This document shows positions 51,973 through 61,653 of a stretch of DNA of 64,000 nt, piece by piece. Origin of the DNA: Devosia sp. (lineage in GTDB: Bacteria; Pseudomonadota; Alphaproteobacteria; Rhizobiales; Devosiaceae); the NCBI GenBank assembly GCA_017794705.1, contig CP051235.1:1613010-1677009 (forward strand). The letters are read 5' to 3'. Numbering within the stretch: the stretch's first letter is position 1; each line of letters starts with the position of its first letter. The notes under the pieces were generated by a model. That model did not search any database and was not told where the DNA came from. It saw nothing but the letters and a program-made list of their open reading frames with translations. The translations under genes and the position numbers were made by a program.

Positions 51973-53265
51973 ATGGCCGAAGCCATGATTGACCAGTCCG
52001 TGGTCGACCAGAATAACGAGACCGCGCACGCCGCGCTCAAGAGCGACTATGCAGCGCTCGGGGAACAACTCGACCGGCGCGGCGTCGACATCGACACAAT
52101 CAAGGACAAGGTCAAACGCTTTCACGTCGCGGTCCCTTCATGGGGGGTCGGCACAGGTGGCACACGCTTTGCCCGTTTCCCCGGTGCCGGAGAGCCACGT
52201 GACATTTTCGACAAGCTCGAGGATTGCGCCGTCATCCAGCAGCTGACCCGTGCCACCCCCACGGTTTCCCTCCACATTCCGTGGGACAAGGCCGATCCGC
52301 GCGACCTCAACCAGCAGGCCGAACGGTTGGGCCTCGGCTTTGATGCGATGAATTCCAACACGTTCTCGGATGCCGCGGACCAGGAGAAATCTTACAAGTT
52401 CGGCTCACTCAGCCATACCGATGCGGGTACCCGCCAGCAGGCGGTCGAGCACAATCTTGAATGTATCGAGATCGGCACGGCCATCGGCTCGAAGGCACTG
52501 ACCGTGTGGATCGGTGACGGTTCGAATTTCCCCGGCCAGGTCGACATGACGGCCCAGTTCGAGCGCTATCTCGACGCCATGAAGCAGATCTATGCCGACC
52601 TGCCCGAAGACTGGCGCCTGTTCACCGAACACAAGATCTACGAGCCGGCTTTTTATTCCACCGTCGTGCAGGACTGGGGCACCAACTACCTGATCGCCAA
52701 GGAACTCGGCGACCGCGCCTATTGCCTGGTTGACCTCGGGCACCACGCGCCGAACGTGAACATCGAGATGATCGTCGCCCGCCTCATCCAGTTCGGCAAG
52801 CTGGGCGGCTTCCACTTCAATGATTCCAAGTATGGCGATGATGATCTGGACGCCGGATCGATTAACCCGTTCCAGCTGTTTTTGGTGTTCAACGAACTGG
52901 TCAGCGCTGAATTGCGCGAGGCGCCGGGCTTCAATCCTGCTCACATGCTCGACCAGAGCCACAATGTTACCGACCCGATCGAAAGCCTGATGACCAGCGC
53001 CGTCGAGGTGCAGCGCGCCTACGCCCAGGCGCTGATCGTCGACCGCAAGGCCCTGGCCGGTTACCAGAACAGCAATGATGCGCTGATGGCGGCCCAGACG
53101 CTGAAACAGGGCTACCGCACCGACGTCGAGCCGATCCTTGCCATGGCGCGGCTGGAGGCCGGCGGCGCGATCAACCCGGTCACGGCCTACCGCAAAGCCG
53201 GCTACCGCCAGAAGGTCGCCGAAGTGCGTCCGGCATCTGCGGCAGGCGGCGGCGGCATCGTCTAG
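51973..53265 (+). CDS. rhaI: L-rhamnose isomerase
   Basis: RhaI converts L-rhamnose to L-rhamnulose. The 430-residue barrel belongs to the Pseudomonas stutzeri-type isomerases: FTEHKIYEPAFY, VDLGHHAPNVN and FHFNDSKYGDDDLD carry the metal ligands and catalytic residues. GAGGGGGAGAG precedes ATG 51973, 43 bases after rhaD. No kinase gene follows, so rhamnulose must be phosphorylated by an enzyme encoded elsewhere. Confidence 0.95.
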   Translation: MAEAMIDQSVVDQNNETAHAALKSDYAALGEQLDRRGVDIDTIKDKVKRFHVAVPSWGVGTGGTRFARFPGAGEPRDIFDKLEDCAVIQQLTRATPTVSLHIPWDKADPRDLNQQAERLGLGFDAMNSNTFSDAADQEKSYKFGSLSHTDAGTRQQAVEHNLECIEIGTAIGSKALTVWIGDGSNFPGQVDMTAQFERYLDAMKQIYADLPEDWRLFTEHKIYEPAFYSTVVQDWGTNYLIAKELGDRAYCLVDLGHHAPNVNIEMIVARLIQFGKLGGFHFNDSKYGDDDLDAGSINPFQLFLVFNELVSAELREAPGFNPAHMLDQSHNVTDPIESLMTSAVEVQRAYAQALIVDRKALAGYQNSNDALMAAQTLKQGYRTDVEPILAMARLEAGGAINPVTAYRKAGYRQKVAEVRPASAAGGGGIV

Positions 53266-53380
53266 GCCGGACGCCAGCCTGAACTTCAGAAACCGCTCGC
53301 CATAACCTGCGCGCACCTGTCCCCGCTGATCAAATTTGCATGACCAGCCTGGATCGTTTGTGTCTGAAGGGAAAAGTGCT

Positions 53381-53467
53381 TGGTGCCCAGGAGAAGACTC
53401 GAACTTCCACTTCCATACGGAAACTAGCACCTGAAGCTAGCGCGTCTACCAATTCCGCCACCTGGGC
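53381..53467 (-). tRNA. tRNA-Leu (anticodon CAG)
   Basis: Read on the minus strand: acceptor GCCCAGG pairs with CCTGGGC, the D arm is the long leucine type (GCGGAATTGGTAGACGC), anticodon stem CTAGC/GCTAG encloses TTCAGGT giving CAG, a class II variable arm follows, then the T arm GTTCGAGTC and an encoded ACCA end. It reads CUG, a main leucine codon in this GC-rich genome. Confidence 0.93.
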
Positions 53468-53684
53468 AAGGCGGGCACGTGTTACGGTGCGCGGCAAGGC
53501 TTGTCAATCAGTGTTTGCGAGTTCGTGCAACTTGCCGCACAGGATTGCGGCAACGCGGTGGAAACCGGCTTTTTGAGCAGGTGCCCGGACACTCGACACG
53601 GGGAAACCAAGCGGCTAAGAACGGGCAAACTCCACAGCCGTGCCAGCGCGGCGCAACCTCATGGCAATTCCGGAGCGGCCGTTG

Positions 53685-54653
53685 ATGCAGCAGCAGGATA
53701 ACAAGGGTCTGGTGACCATCATCGGCGGGTCGGGCTTTATCGGCACGCAACTGGTGCAGCAAATGGCTCGCAAGGGTTATCGCATCCGCGTTGGCGTCCG
53801 CCGCCCCGATCTGGCCGGTCATGTTCGCCCGCTCGGCGCTGTCGGGCAGATTCACCCGGTTCAGGTCAATATCCGCAACTATGAGTCTGTGGCCCGCGCC
53901 GTGAACGGCGCCCGCTACGTCATCAACCTGGTCGGCATCGGCCACGAAAGCGGCAAGCAGCGTTTCCGCGCCGTGCACACGATGGGGGCAGCAAACGTTG
54001 CCAAAGCGGCGGCCGAGGCCGGTGTTGAGAGTTTTGTGCAAATGTCGGCGCTAGGCGCCGATGCCAACTCGGAAAGCGTTTATTTCCGCACCAAGGCCAT
54101 GGGCGAAGAAGAAGTGCTCAAGGCATTCCCGAAGGCGGTCATCATCCGTCCTTCGCTGGTGTTCGGGCAGGATGACACGATCTTCAACCGCTTCGGCATG
54201 ATCGCGCGCCTGTCTCCGTTCATGCCGGTCATTCATGGCCAGACGAAGTTCCAGCCGGTCTATGTCGGTGACGTGGCCGCCGCCATGGTGGCTGCCGCCG
54301 AAGGCCGGGCCAAGCCGGGCAAGGTCTATGAACTTGGCGGGCCGGAAGTCGAAACCATGAAACAGCTGATGCAGCGCGTGTTGCATGAAGCGCACCGCAA
54401 CAAGCCGCTGATTCCGGTCCCCGCCCCGCTGGCCAAATTCGGCGCCTGGTTCACCCAGATTCTGCCCAGTCCGATCCTGACCGTTGATCAGGTGGTGCAA
54501 CTGGGGCTGGACAATGTGGTCTCCGACGCGGCCATCAAGGACAAGCGGACGCTGGCCGGGCTCGACATCACGGGAACGCCGATGAGCGAGGTTCTGCCGG
54601 ACTACATGTGGCGGTTCCGCAAGCATGGACAGTTCGAACACGCCGAGGCCTGA
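53685..54653 (+). CDS. NAD(P)-binding protein, complex I NDUFA9-like family
   Basis: A 322-residue atypical SDR with the dinucleotide loop TIIGGSGFIGTQLVQQM near the N terminus and VNIRNYESVARAVNGARYVI, then SALGADANSESVYFRTKAMGE. This family is common in alphaproteobacteria and related to the NDUFA9 subunit of mitochondrial complex I. Tyr and Lys are present in YFRTKA. A role with complex I is inferred from the family and not shown here. I chose ATG 53685 with GGAG nine bases upstream; ATG 53661 is an alternative. Confidence 0.85.
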   Translation: MQQQDNKGLVTIIGGSGFIGTQLVQQMARKGYRIRVGVRRPDLAGHVRPLGAVGQIHPVQVNIRNYESVARAVNGARYVINLVGIGHESGKQRFRAVHTMGAANVAKAAAEAGVESFVQMSALGADANSESVYFRTKAMGEEEVLKAFPKAVIIRPSLVFGQDDTIFNRFGMIARLSPFMPVIHGQTKFQPVYVGDVAAAMVAAAEGRAKPGKVYELGGPEVETMKQLMQRVLHEAHRNKPLIPVPAPLAKFGAWFTQILPSPILTVDQVVQLGLDNVVSDAAIKDKRTLAGLDITGTPMSEVLPDYMWRFRKHGQFEHAEA

Positions 54654-54686
54654 TCCGGTCCATCCACCGGAACGTTCGCCAGCGGC

Positions 54687-54715
54687 CTGACAAACACCGC
54701 AATCTTGACTATATA
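54687..54715 (+). promoter_or_regulatory. Sigma-70-type promoter for accD-folC
   Basis: CTGACA (54687-54692), exactly 17 bases, then TATATA (54710-54715): each box differs from consensus at few positions. It lies 55 bases before the accD start and 33 bases after the preceding stop, so accD-folC can be transcribed independently at this site. Confidence 0.65.
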
Positions 54716-54770
54716 GGTTGAAAACCGCGCCTTGAGGGCAGCGGCCGCAAACAGACATCCGGGGAACGTC

Positions 54771-55739
54771 ATGAACTGGATCAACAATATCGTCCGCCCG
54801 AAAATCCGCTCCTTTCTGAACAAGAAAGAGACGCCGGACAATTTGTGGGTCAAATGTCCCGAGTCGGGCGAAATGGTCTTTTACAAGGACCTTGAAGCCA
54901 ACCAGTGGGTGGTACCGGCCTCCGGCTATCACATGAAGATCAAGGCCGCCGACCGCATGGCCGCGTTCTTCGATGGCGGTATTTATGACGAGATCAAGCT
55001 GCCCGGCGCCCCGGTTCAGGACCCGCTGAAATTTCGCGGCCTCAAGAAATATACCGACCAGATCAGGGAAGCCCGCAACAAGACCGGCGACCAGGATTCG
55101 GTTACAGCGGCGGAAGGCCATGTGCTCGGCCACAAGGTCGTGGTTGCGGTGCAGGATTTCGAATTCATGGGCGGTTCCCTCGGGCTGGCAGCGGGCGAAG
55201 CGATCATCGCGGCGATGGTCGAGGCGGTGAACCGCAAACTGCCGTTCGTGTTTTTTGTCGCCTCGGGCGGCGCCCGCATGCAGGAAGGCGTCCTGTCGCT
55301 GATGCAATTGCCGCGCACCACGGTGGCGGTGCAAAAGCTCAAGGAAGCGGGCTTACCCTATATCGTTGTGCTGACCAATCCGACCACCGGCGGCGTTACC
55401 GCTTCCTACGCCATGCTGGGGGATGTTCACTTGGCCGAACCGGGGGCGCAGATCGGCTTTGCCGGTGCCCGCGTGATCGAACAGACCATCCGCGAAAAAC
55501 TGCCCGAAGGGTTCCAGCGTTCCGAATATCTGCGCGACCACGGCATGGTCGATATGGTCGTCCATCGCCACAATATGCGCGACACGGTGGGCACGCTTGT
55601 GGGTATCCTCACCAAGGTGCCGTCGCTGGAACAATTCGCTAAGCCCACCCGCAAGATTGCCGCCAATAGTGATCAGCCCGATGCCGGCAATGAGCAAAAC
55701 CTTCTGGCCAATCCGCCTGAGGCCGCGCACGCCGAGTGA
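54771..55739 (+). CDS. accD: Acetyl-CoA carboxylase carboxyltransferase subunit beta
   Basis: AccD with AccA transfers carboxyl from biotin to acetyl-CoA, the first step of fatty acid synthesis. The 322-residue protein has [33 protein letters not shown] and [19 protein letters not shown], all typical. The N-terminal zinc ribbon of E. coli AccD is degenerate: of the four cysteines only one (VKCPESGEM) is present. The same loss is usual in rhizobial AccD, as far as I recall. ATG 54771 follows GGGGAACGTC. The stop overlaps the folC start by four bases. Confidence 0.95.
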   Translation: MNWINNIVRPKIRSFLNKKETPDNLWVKCPESGEMVFYKDLEANQWVVPASGYHMKIKAADRMAAFFDGGIYDEIKLPGAPVQDPLKFRGLKKYTDQIREARNKTGDQDSVTAAEGHVLGHKVVVAVQDFEFMGGSLGLAAGEAIIAAMVEAVNRKLPFVFFVASGGARMQEGVLSLMQLPRTTVAVQKLKEAGLPYIVVLTNPTTGGVTASYAMLGDVHLAEPGAQIGFAGARVIEQTIREKLPEGFQRSEYLRDHGMVDMVVHRHNMRDTVGTLVGILTKVPSLEQFAKPTRKIAANSDQPDAGNEQNLLANPPEAAHAE

Positions 55740-57034
55740 GCCGCACCAATGCGATTTTGCAGCGCCTTCTGGCGCTGCATCCCAACAAGCTGATTGACCT
55801 CAAGCTTGACCGGATAGAGCGGCTTCTGGCCGAATTGGGGCACCCCGAAGAGCGTCTGCCGCCAACGATCCATGTCGCGGGGACCAACGGCAAAGGCTCG
55901 ACCATCGCCTTCCTGCGCGCCTTTCTCGAAGCTGCCGGGCAACGTGTCCACGTCTACACGTCGCCCGATCTGGTGCGTTTCAACGAGCGCATAAGGCTGG
56001 CCGGAAAGCTGGTGTCGAGCCGCAAGCTCAATGCGGCGCTCGAACGGTGCGAACAGCTCAATGCCGGGCGGCCAATCACCTATTTCGAGATCACGACCGC
56101 AGCAGCGATACTATTGTTTGCGGAAAACCCTGGCGACTATTTGTTGCTGGAAGTGGGCCTGGGCGGCCGGTTCGATGCCACAAATGTCATCGCCCATCCG
56201 CTCGGCACGATCATCACACCGGTTTCGATGGACCATGAGGATTTCCTCGGATCTTCACTCGCCGGCATCGCCCGCGAGAAGGCCGGCATATTGAAACGCG
56301 GCAGCAAGGCGATCGTGGCGCGGCAACGGGATGAGGCCACCGCAGCTATTGACGCAGAAGCGGCCAAACTGAATGTCGAACCATTCCGGGGAGGTCAGGA
56401 TTTCGATGCCTTTTTGCAGAACGGGCGGTTGATCTATCAGGACGGTGAAGGCTTGCTTGATCTTCCGCCGCCGGCGCTTGCGGGGCCATTTCAAGCCGAA
56501 AATGCCGGGGTCGCCATCGCGGCGGTCAGACATCTTGACTTGCCGATTACCGAAGATCTGGTCGCCGCAGGCCTGCGCCGGGCCAACTGGCCGGCGCGGC
56601 TGATGCCGATCACCCAGGGCAGGCTGCGCGGCCTCCTGCCGAAAACCCACGAGCTCTGGATCGACGGCGGACACAATGAGGCGGGTGGCCATGTGCTGGC
56701 CAAGGCCCTCGTCGCGCAGAACGAGGTACGCAGCCGCCCGTTGGTGCTCATTCAGGGCACTTTCGCCAACAAGGATGCGGCGGGTTACCTGCGCCATTTC
56801 AAATCATTGAAGCCCCGCGTCTTCACCGTTCCCGTCCCCGGCGAACGCGCGGCATGGAAACCCGTTGAACTCGCGGCGCTGGCCCAGACTGAGGGGCTGG
56901 ACGCCCGCGCCACGCGCGGGCTCAAGTCAGCGCTGAAACGTGCGGCAGAAATCAAAAATGCCCGCGTGGTCATTTGCGGCAGCTTGCATCTGGCCGGTCA
57001 TGCCCTCGATCTCAACGGGACACGGCTGACCTAG
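55736..57034 (+). CDS. folC: Bifunctional folylpolyglutamate/dihydrofolate synthase
   Basis: FolC adds glutamate to dihydropteroate and folates. The 432-residue Mur-ligase-like enzyme has the P-loop [26 protein letters not shown], and MDHEDFLG with the conserved histidine, and [11 protein letters not shown] in the C-terminal domain. GTG 55736 overlaps the accD stop (GTGA), so the two are translationally coupled. The 3' end overlaps convergent uppP by four bases. Confidence 0.94.
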   Translation: MSRTNAILQRLLALHPNKLIDLKLDRIERLLAELGHPEERLPPTIHVAGTNGKGSTIAFLRAFLEAAGQRVHVYTSPDLVRFNERIRLAGKLVSSRKLNAALERCEQLNAGRPITYFEITTAAAILLFAENPGDYLLLEVGLGGRFDATNVIAHPLGTIITPVSMDHEDFLGSSLAGIAREKAGILKRGSKAIVARQRDEATAAIDAEAAKLNVEPFRGGQDFDAFLQNGRLIYQDGEGLLDLPPPALAGPFQAENAGVAIAAVRHLDLPITEDLVAAGLRRANWPARLMPITQGRLRGLLPKTHELWIDGGHNEAGGHVLAKALVAQNEVRSRPLVLIQGTFANKDAAGYLRHFKSLKPRVFTVPVPGERAAWKPVELAALAQTEGLDARATRGLKSALKRAAEIKNARVVICGSLHLAGHALDLNGTRLT

Positions 57035-57840
57035 CCCCAGATCAACAGCGCGATGATGCCGAGGCCGCCGACGGCAATGCGCCAATAGGCGAACGGCGCG
57101 AAGCCGTGGCGCGAGACGAAATCGAGCAGAAACCGCACCACGAAGATCGCGATCACAAGCGCGGCGACAAAGCCGACTGCAATGTCGAGGCCGAGGCCAA
57201 GGTCCATCATTTCTCGCGACTTGTAGAGGTCGTAGCCGAAGGCACCGGCCATGATCGGCAGGGCAATGAAGAAGGTGAATTCGGCCGCCGAGCGCTTGTC
57301 TGTGCCAAACAGCAGCGAACCCACGATGGTCGCACCCGAGCGCGACACGCCGGGCACCAGCGCCAGCATCTGGAACAGGCCGATGATCAGCGCCAGATGC
57401 CAGGGGTACGTGTAGATGTCGGTGTACTTGGGCTGCAACGGCAGCCGGTCGACGATCAGCAGCACGATACCGCCCACCAGCAGCATGACGCAGATCACCA
57501 TGGGTGTTTCGTAGATCACCTGCTGGATGAAATCATGCGCCAATACCCCCGCCAGCGCGGCGGGAAACGAGGCCAGGACAACATTGAGTGCAAACAGCCA
57601 GGCGCCCCTTTTGCCGCTCAGCGCATCGCGGATCAGTTCAAACAGTTTCTGGAAATAGACGGTGATGATTGCAAGGATCGCGCCCAACTGGATCAGCACG
57701 AAGAAGACGGCGGGCTGCTCGAGCCCGAAAAAATGATCGGCGAGCAACAGGTGACCGGTGGACGAGACCGGCAAGAACTCGGTCAACCCTTCCAGAATAC
57801 CCAGCACCAGCGCTGCAAAAATGCCTTGATCGAGTTCCAT
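57031..57840 (-). CDS. uppP: Undecaprenyl-diphosphate phosphatase
   Basis: UppP (BacA) removes a phosphate from undecaprenyl diphosphate to regenerate the lipid carrier of cell-wall precursors. The 269-residue protein has about eight helices, with the catalytic motifs EGLTEFLPVSSTGHLLL and PGVSRSGATIVGSL. It is convergent with folC and stands alone on this strand. Confidence 0.95.
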   Translation of the reverse strand: MELDQGIFAALVLGILEGLTEFLPVSSTGHLLLADHFFGLEQPAVFFVLIQLGAILAIITVYFQKLFELIRDALSGKRGAWLFALNVVLASFPAALAGVLAHDFIQQVIYETPMVICVMLLVGGIVLLIVDRLPLQPKYTDIYTYPWHLALIIGLFQMLALVPGVSRSGATIVGSLLFGTDKRSAAEFTFFIALPIMAGAFGYDLYKSREMMDLGLGLDIAVGFVAALVIAIFVVRFLLDFVSRHGFAPFAYWRIAVGGLGIIALLIWG

Positions 57841-57995
57841 GGGGTCACCTAACTGGGATCGGCGGATGAGGGATCAGTCCGGGGCGGGGCCACTTCCGGC
57901 TTCTAGACTGATTTGGATATTGCCGCCAATATGGCGTCTCCTAATTGCGCTGCACTTGAGTTCTGATTTCAGGGGTGGGACACCCGGAAAGCACA

Positions 57996-58673
57996 ATGGC
58001 CAAACTCCTGCATCACAAGCTCGACCCTTCCTCGCGCCTCATCCGGCTGATGGCAGCGGAATATTCGGTGACCCTGACATTCGAGGAAGTCAGTCCCTGG
58101 AAACGCAAGCCCGAGTTCATGGATATTTCTCCGGCGGGATCGCTGCCGGTGCTCATTGATGAAGGTTTGCCCCCCGTCGTCGGTTGGCTGGCTGCCATCG
58201 CGGTGATCGAAGAGCAATTCGCTCCTGCCGCCGTTGAGGGGCTGATCCCGTCCAATCCGGCACACCGCTACGAATGCTGGCGCATTCTGGAGTGGGTGCA
58301 GGGCAAGCTGAATGACGAGGTCACCCGCTATGTGCTCGAGGAAAAGGTGGGGCGGCGTGAACGGGGCGGCGAATCTCCCGATGTCAGCGCGCTCAGGGCC
58401 GCCAAGACGAACCTTGTCGAACATGTCCATTATTTTAACTGGCTGGTTGCCAGCCGTTCGTGGCTGGCCGGCGACAGTCTCAGCCTCGCCGATCTGGCGC
58501 TTGCCAGCCATCTCTCGGTGCTCGACTATCTGGGCGATATCGACTGGTCCGAGATTGGAGAAACCCGTGACTGGTATGCGCGCATCAAGTCACGGCCTTC
58601 ATTCCGGCCGCTTCTGGCTGACCGGCTGGTTTCCATGCCGCCGTCCAAGACCTACGCGGATCTTGATTTTTGA
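57996..58673 (+). CDS. Glutathione S-transferase family protein
   Basis: A 225-residue protein with a thioredoxin-like N-terminal domain and a helical C-terminal domain. DPSSRLIRLMAAEY corresponds to the glutathione-site helix, PAGSLPVLIDEG contains the cis-proline, and SLADLALASHLSVLDYLGDIDW holds the GST capping motif. The catalytic Ser is likely among the Ser-Ser pair near residue 11. The substrate is unknown. GGAAAG precedes ATG 57996. Its stop overlaps the queG start. Confidence 0.88.
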   Translation: MAKLLHHKLDPSSRLIRLMAAEYSVTLTFEEVSPWKRKPEFMDISPAGSLPVLIDEGLPPVVGWLAAIAVIEEQFAPAAVEGLIPSNPAHRYECWRILEWVQGKLNDEVTRYVLEEKVGRRERGGESPDVSALRAAKTNLVEHVHYFNWLVASRSWLAGDSLSLADLALASHLSVLDYLGDIDWSEIGETRDWYARIKSRPSFRPLLADRLVSMPPSKTYADLDF

Positions 58674-59815
58674 CGCCTGACGGCACCGATCTCAAAAACC
58701 TTCTGTCTGAGCGGGCATTTGCCCTTGGCTTTGATGCTTTCGGGGTCACATCCGCGGACGCCCGGCCCGACCTGCCCAAACGGCTCCGGCATGCGCTCGA
58801 TCAGGGCTGGCACGCCGGCATGGACTGGATGGAAGAAACGGCAGAGCGCCGCCAAGCTCCCGAACACCTGTGGCCGGAGGTGAAATCCGTCATCATGCTG
58901 GGGCTGAACTACGGGCCAGACAGCGACCCGATCGCCGATCTGGCGCAAAAGTCGCGCGCCAATATTTCGGTTTACGCCCGCAACCGCGACTATCACGAGA
59001 TCATCAAGGGCAAGCTCAAGGAACTTGCCGGATTGCTGGCGCGCCGTTCGGGTGCCGAGGTCAAGGTGTTTGTCGACACCGCACCGGTGATGGAAAAGCC
59101 GCTGGCCGAAGCGGCTGGCCTCGGCTGGCAGGGCAAACATTCGGCGCTCGTCTCGCGCGAGTTCGGGTCCTGGCTGTTTCTGGGCGCGATCTTTACAAGT
59201 GCCGACCTGCCGGCGGACACGCCGCACGCCGAGAACTGCGGTTCCTGCACGCGCTGCCTCGACATCTGTCCCACAGATGCTTTCCCGGCCCCTTTCAAGC
59301 TCGATGCCTCAAAATGCCTCGCCTATTATTCCAACGAGCATCACGGCGTCATCCCACGCGAATTCCGGGCCCCTATGGGTAACCGCGTGTTCGGCTGCGA
59401 CGATTGTCTCGCGGTCTGCCCGTGGAACTCATTTGCCCGCGCCACCCGGGAAAAGAAGCTCAGGGCCCGCGACGATCTCAGCCTGCCGGAATTGGCGGAA
59501 ATGCTGCAACTGGATGATAACCAGTTCCGCGAGCTTTTTCGGGGAAGTCCGGTAAAGCGCCTTGGACATGCCCGATTCATCCGTAATGTGCTGGTGGCAA
59601 CGGGCAACAGCGGGGATAAATCTCTACAGCCATTGGTCGAGGCGCGGTTATCGGACAGAGACCCGGTGATCCGCGCCACAGCTGTGTGGGCGCTTGCCCG
59701 CCTGACCGGAAGCAACGCGGAACTCTTTGCGTTTCGCCAGACATATGAGAGCAGAGAAAAGGACGCCACGGTTCTCGAAGAATGGAAACTGACGCGACCT
59801 TCACCGCAAGAGTGA
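58670..59815 (+). CDS. queG: Epoxyqueuosine reductase
   Basis: QueG reduces epoxyqueuosine to queuosine at tRNA position 34, using cobalamin and two 4Fe-4S clusters. The 381-residue protein has the ferredoxin-like motifs CGSCTRCLDICP and CDDCLAVCPWN, the YARNRDYH substrate segment, and a C-terminal HEAT-like part (RDPVIRATAVWALARL). The likely start is TTG 58670, overlapping the GST stop (TTGA); no ATG is near the family N terminus. Hence GST and QueG are coupled. Confidence 0.92.
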   Translation: MTPDGTDLKNLLSERAFALGFDAFGVTSADARPDLPKRLRHALDQGWHAGMDWMEETAERRQAPEHLWPEVKSVIMLGLNYGPDSDPIADLAQKSRANISVYARNRDYHEIIKGKLKELAGLLARRSGAEVKVFVDTAPVMEKPLAEAAGLGWQGKHSALVSREFGSWLFLGAIFTSADLPADTPHAENCGSCTRCLDICPTDAFPAPFKLDASKCLAYYSNEHHGVIPREFRAPMGNRVFGCDDCLAVCPWNSFARATREKKLRARDDLSLPELAEMLQLDDNQFRELFRGSPVKRLGHARFIRNVLVATGNSGDKSLQPLVEARLSDRDPVIRATAVWALARLTGSNAELFAFRQTYESREKDATVLEEWKLTRPSPQE

Positions 59816-59840
59816 AGGCGCAGCATCAAAGGGCGGTGTG

Positions 59841-60722
59841 ATGGGTGTGTTCTTCTTCGGCATGGGTTATTCGTCCAAGGCGACGGCCCGGGCCATACAC
59901 GAGATCGTGGATCGCGACATGCCGGTTTACGGCACGACACGTTCACGCAAGAAAGCCGAAGACCTGATCCGCAGCGGCATCAAGGCGCACGCCTTCGATG
60001 GCCGCGCTCCGGGTCTGATGCTCGCCGGTGATCTGCTGAAATCCACCCACGTTGTTTCCTCGATCCCGCCGACCGAACAGGGTGACCCGGTTCTGTTGCA
60101 TCACAAGAAGGAGTTGGACGCCGCAGAGCATCTTGAATGGCTGTGCTATTTTTCAACGGTCGGCGTCTACGGCGATGCCGAAGGCGCCTGGATCGACGAA
60201 AAGGCTGAATGCCATCCAGCCAATGAACGTTCCGTGCTGCGTGTGAAGACCGAACAGCAATGGCGCGACTATGCCAAGGCGCGCAAACTGCCCCTCGCCA
60301 TCCTGCGCATTGCCGGCATCTACGGGCCGGGCCGGTCGACCTTCGACAAGTTGCGTGAAGGCACGGCGCGCCGCGTCATCAAACCGGGGCAGGTGTTCAA
60401 CCGCATCCATGTCGACGATATCGGTCGGGTCACGGCGCTCGCCGCCCGCAACCGGCTTGAGGGCACTTTCAATCTGACAGATGATGAACCGGCGCCGCCC
60501 CAGGATCTGGTGACCTTTGCGGCGGAACTGGCCGACGTGGAAGCACCGCCTGAAGTGCCCTTCGAGGAGGCCGAACTCAGCGAGATGGCCCGTTCCTTCT
60601 ATTCCGACAACAAACGGGTTTCCAATGCCGCCATCAAGAAGGCGCTGGGCATCGAATTGTTGTTCCCCACCTACCGGCAAGGGCTGAAAGCGATCTTTTC
60701 GGCCGAGGCGGCAACCGCCTAG
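59841..60722 (+). CDS. NAD-dependent epimerase/dehydratase family (extended SDR) protein
   Basis: A 293-residue extended SDR-like protein. The N-terminal FFFGMGYSSKATARAI loop departs from the usual G-x-x-G-x-x-G, while CYFSTVGVYGDAEG and VKTEQQWRDYA occupy the active-site region and LRIAGIYGPGRSTFDKL is typical. The nucleotide-sugar or other substrate is unknown. GTG 59838 directly before the ATG is an alternative start. It lies 25 bases after queG and its end overlaps the convergent hydrolase gene by four bases. Confidence 0.83.
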   Translation: MGVFFFGMGYSSKATARAIHEIVDRDMPVYGTTRSRKKAEDLIRSGIKAHAFDGRAPGLMLAGDLLKSTHVVSSIPPTEQGDPVLLHHKKELDAAEHLEWLCYFSTVGVYGDAEGAWIDEKAECHPANERSVLRVKTEQQWRDYAKARKLPLAILRIAGIYGPGRSTFDKLREGTARRVIKPGQVFNRIHVDDIGRVTALAARNRLEGTFNLTDDEPAPPQDLVTFAAELADVEAPPEVPFEEAELSEMARSFYSDNKRVSNAAIKKALGIELLFPTYRQGLKAIFSAEAATA

Positions 60723-61501
60723 CCGGCGCGCGCCGCCAGCAGCACGATCCGTTCGATCTGACGCAGGTCCTCGTCCCGGCTCAGACGGTGATCGCCGTCC
60801 GGCACCAGGGTGAAACTGGCCTCGTCCTGAAGCAGGTGGCTCATCAGCCTGAACGCATGCTCACGGGGTACATCAGGGTCAAGCGCGCCATGGATGATGT
60901 GCACCGGGCAGCGGGTTCTTACCGGTTTACCCAACAAACAATGCTGCACCCCATCCGCGATGAGCGTCCTGGTAATGATCAGCGGATCCCCATAAGCGGA
61001 CGGACGCAACACCTGTCCGTCCCGTTCCAGGGCTTGCTGTTCTGCTTCGCTGAAACTCTGGCGCATCAGGTCTTCGGTCATGTCCACCGCCGGAGCGATC
61101 AAGACCAGCGCCCTGACCCGCTCGTCCCCCCGATCGCGCAGCCGGTTCTGCAGCAACAGCGCCAGCCATGCCCCCATCGATGATCCCACCACGACCTGCG
61201 GTCCCTCGGTAACCTCGGCGAAAACCGCTTCTGCTTCTTCCAGCCATCGCGAAATGGTCCCCGTGGCAAAATCGCCGCCGGTCTCCCCGCATCCCGAATA
61301 ATCGAATCGCGTCACCGCGATGCCGTGGGCCTTTCCCAATCGGTCCAGCGCCGTCGCTTTTGCCCCGTCCATGGTGGAGTTGAAACCGCCAAGCCAGAAC
61401 AATCCGGGCGCCGAGCCGGCCCTTTTGAGCACCGCCAGTTCGCGGGCACCCGGACCGGTTCCAACCGCCAGCTTCAGCCTATGCTCTTGAATTTGCGTCA
61501 T
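60719..61501 (-). CDS. Alpha/beta hydrolase
   Basis: A 260-residue serine hydrolase. The nucleophile elbow is VVVGSSMGAWLAL, the acid is likely in HGALDPDVP, and the histidine in PDGDHRLSRDED. FDYSGCGETGG gives the oxyanion strand region. It resembles the ABHD10-like thioesterases common in alphaproteobacteria, but the substrate is not established. It lies alone on the minus strand between two plus-strand genes. Confidence 0.85.
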   Translation of the reverse strand: MTQIQEHRLKLAVGTGPGARELAVLKRAGSAPGLFWLGGFNSTMDGAKATALDRLGKAHGIAVTRFDYSGCGETGGDFATGTISRWLEEAEAVFAEVTEGPQVVVGSSMGAWLALLLQNRLRDRGDERVRALVLIAPAVDMTEDLMRQSFSEAEQQALERDGQVLRPSAYGDPLIITRTLIADGVQHCLLGKPVRTRCPVHIIHGALDPDVPREHAFRLMSHLLQDEASFTLVPDGDHRLSRDEDLRQIERIVLLAARAG

Positions 61502-61653
61502 TCAACCCGATCTTGTGGCTTGCCCGCACGTGATGTGACCGGCCTGCAACCCAAGCGCACCATTCGGCGTTTGGCAGTTGACTTTGCCCGTTTCACACAT
61601 GATTTTAGCGCGCAATTCAACCGTTTCGACCAACAGCAAAAGGACACGTCAAC

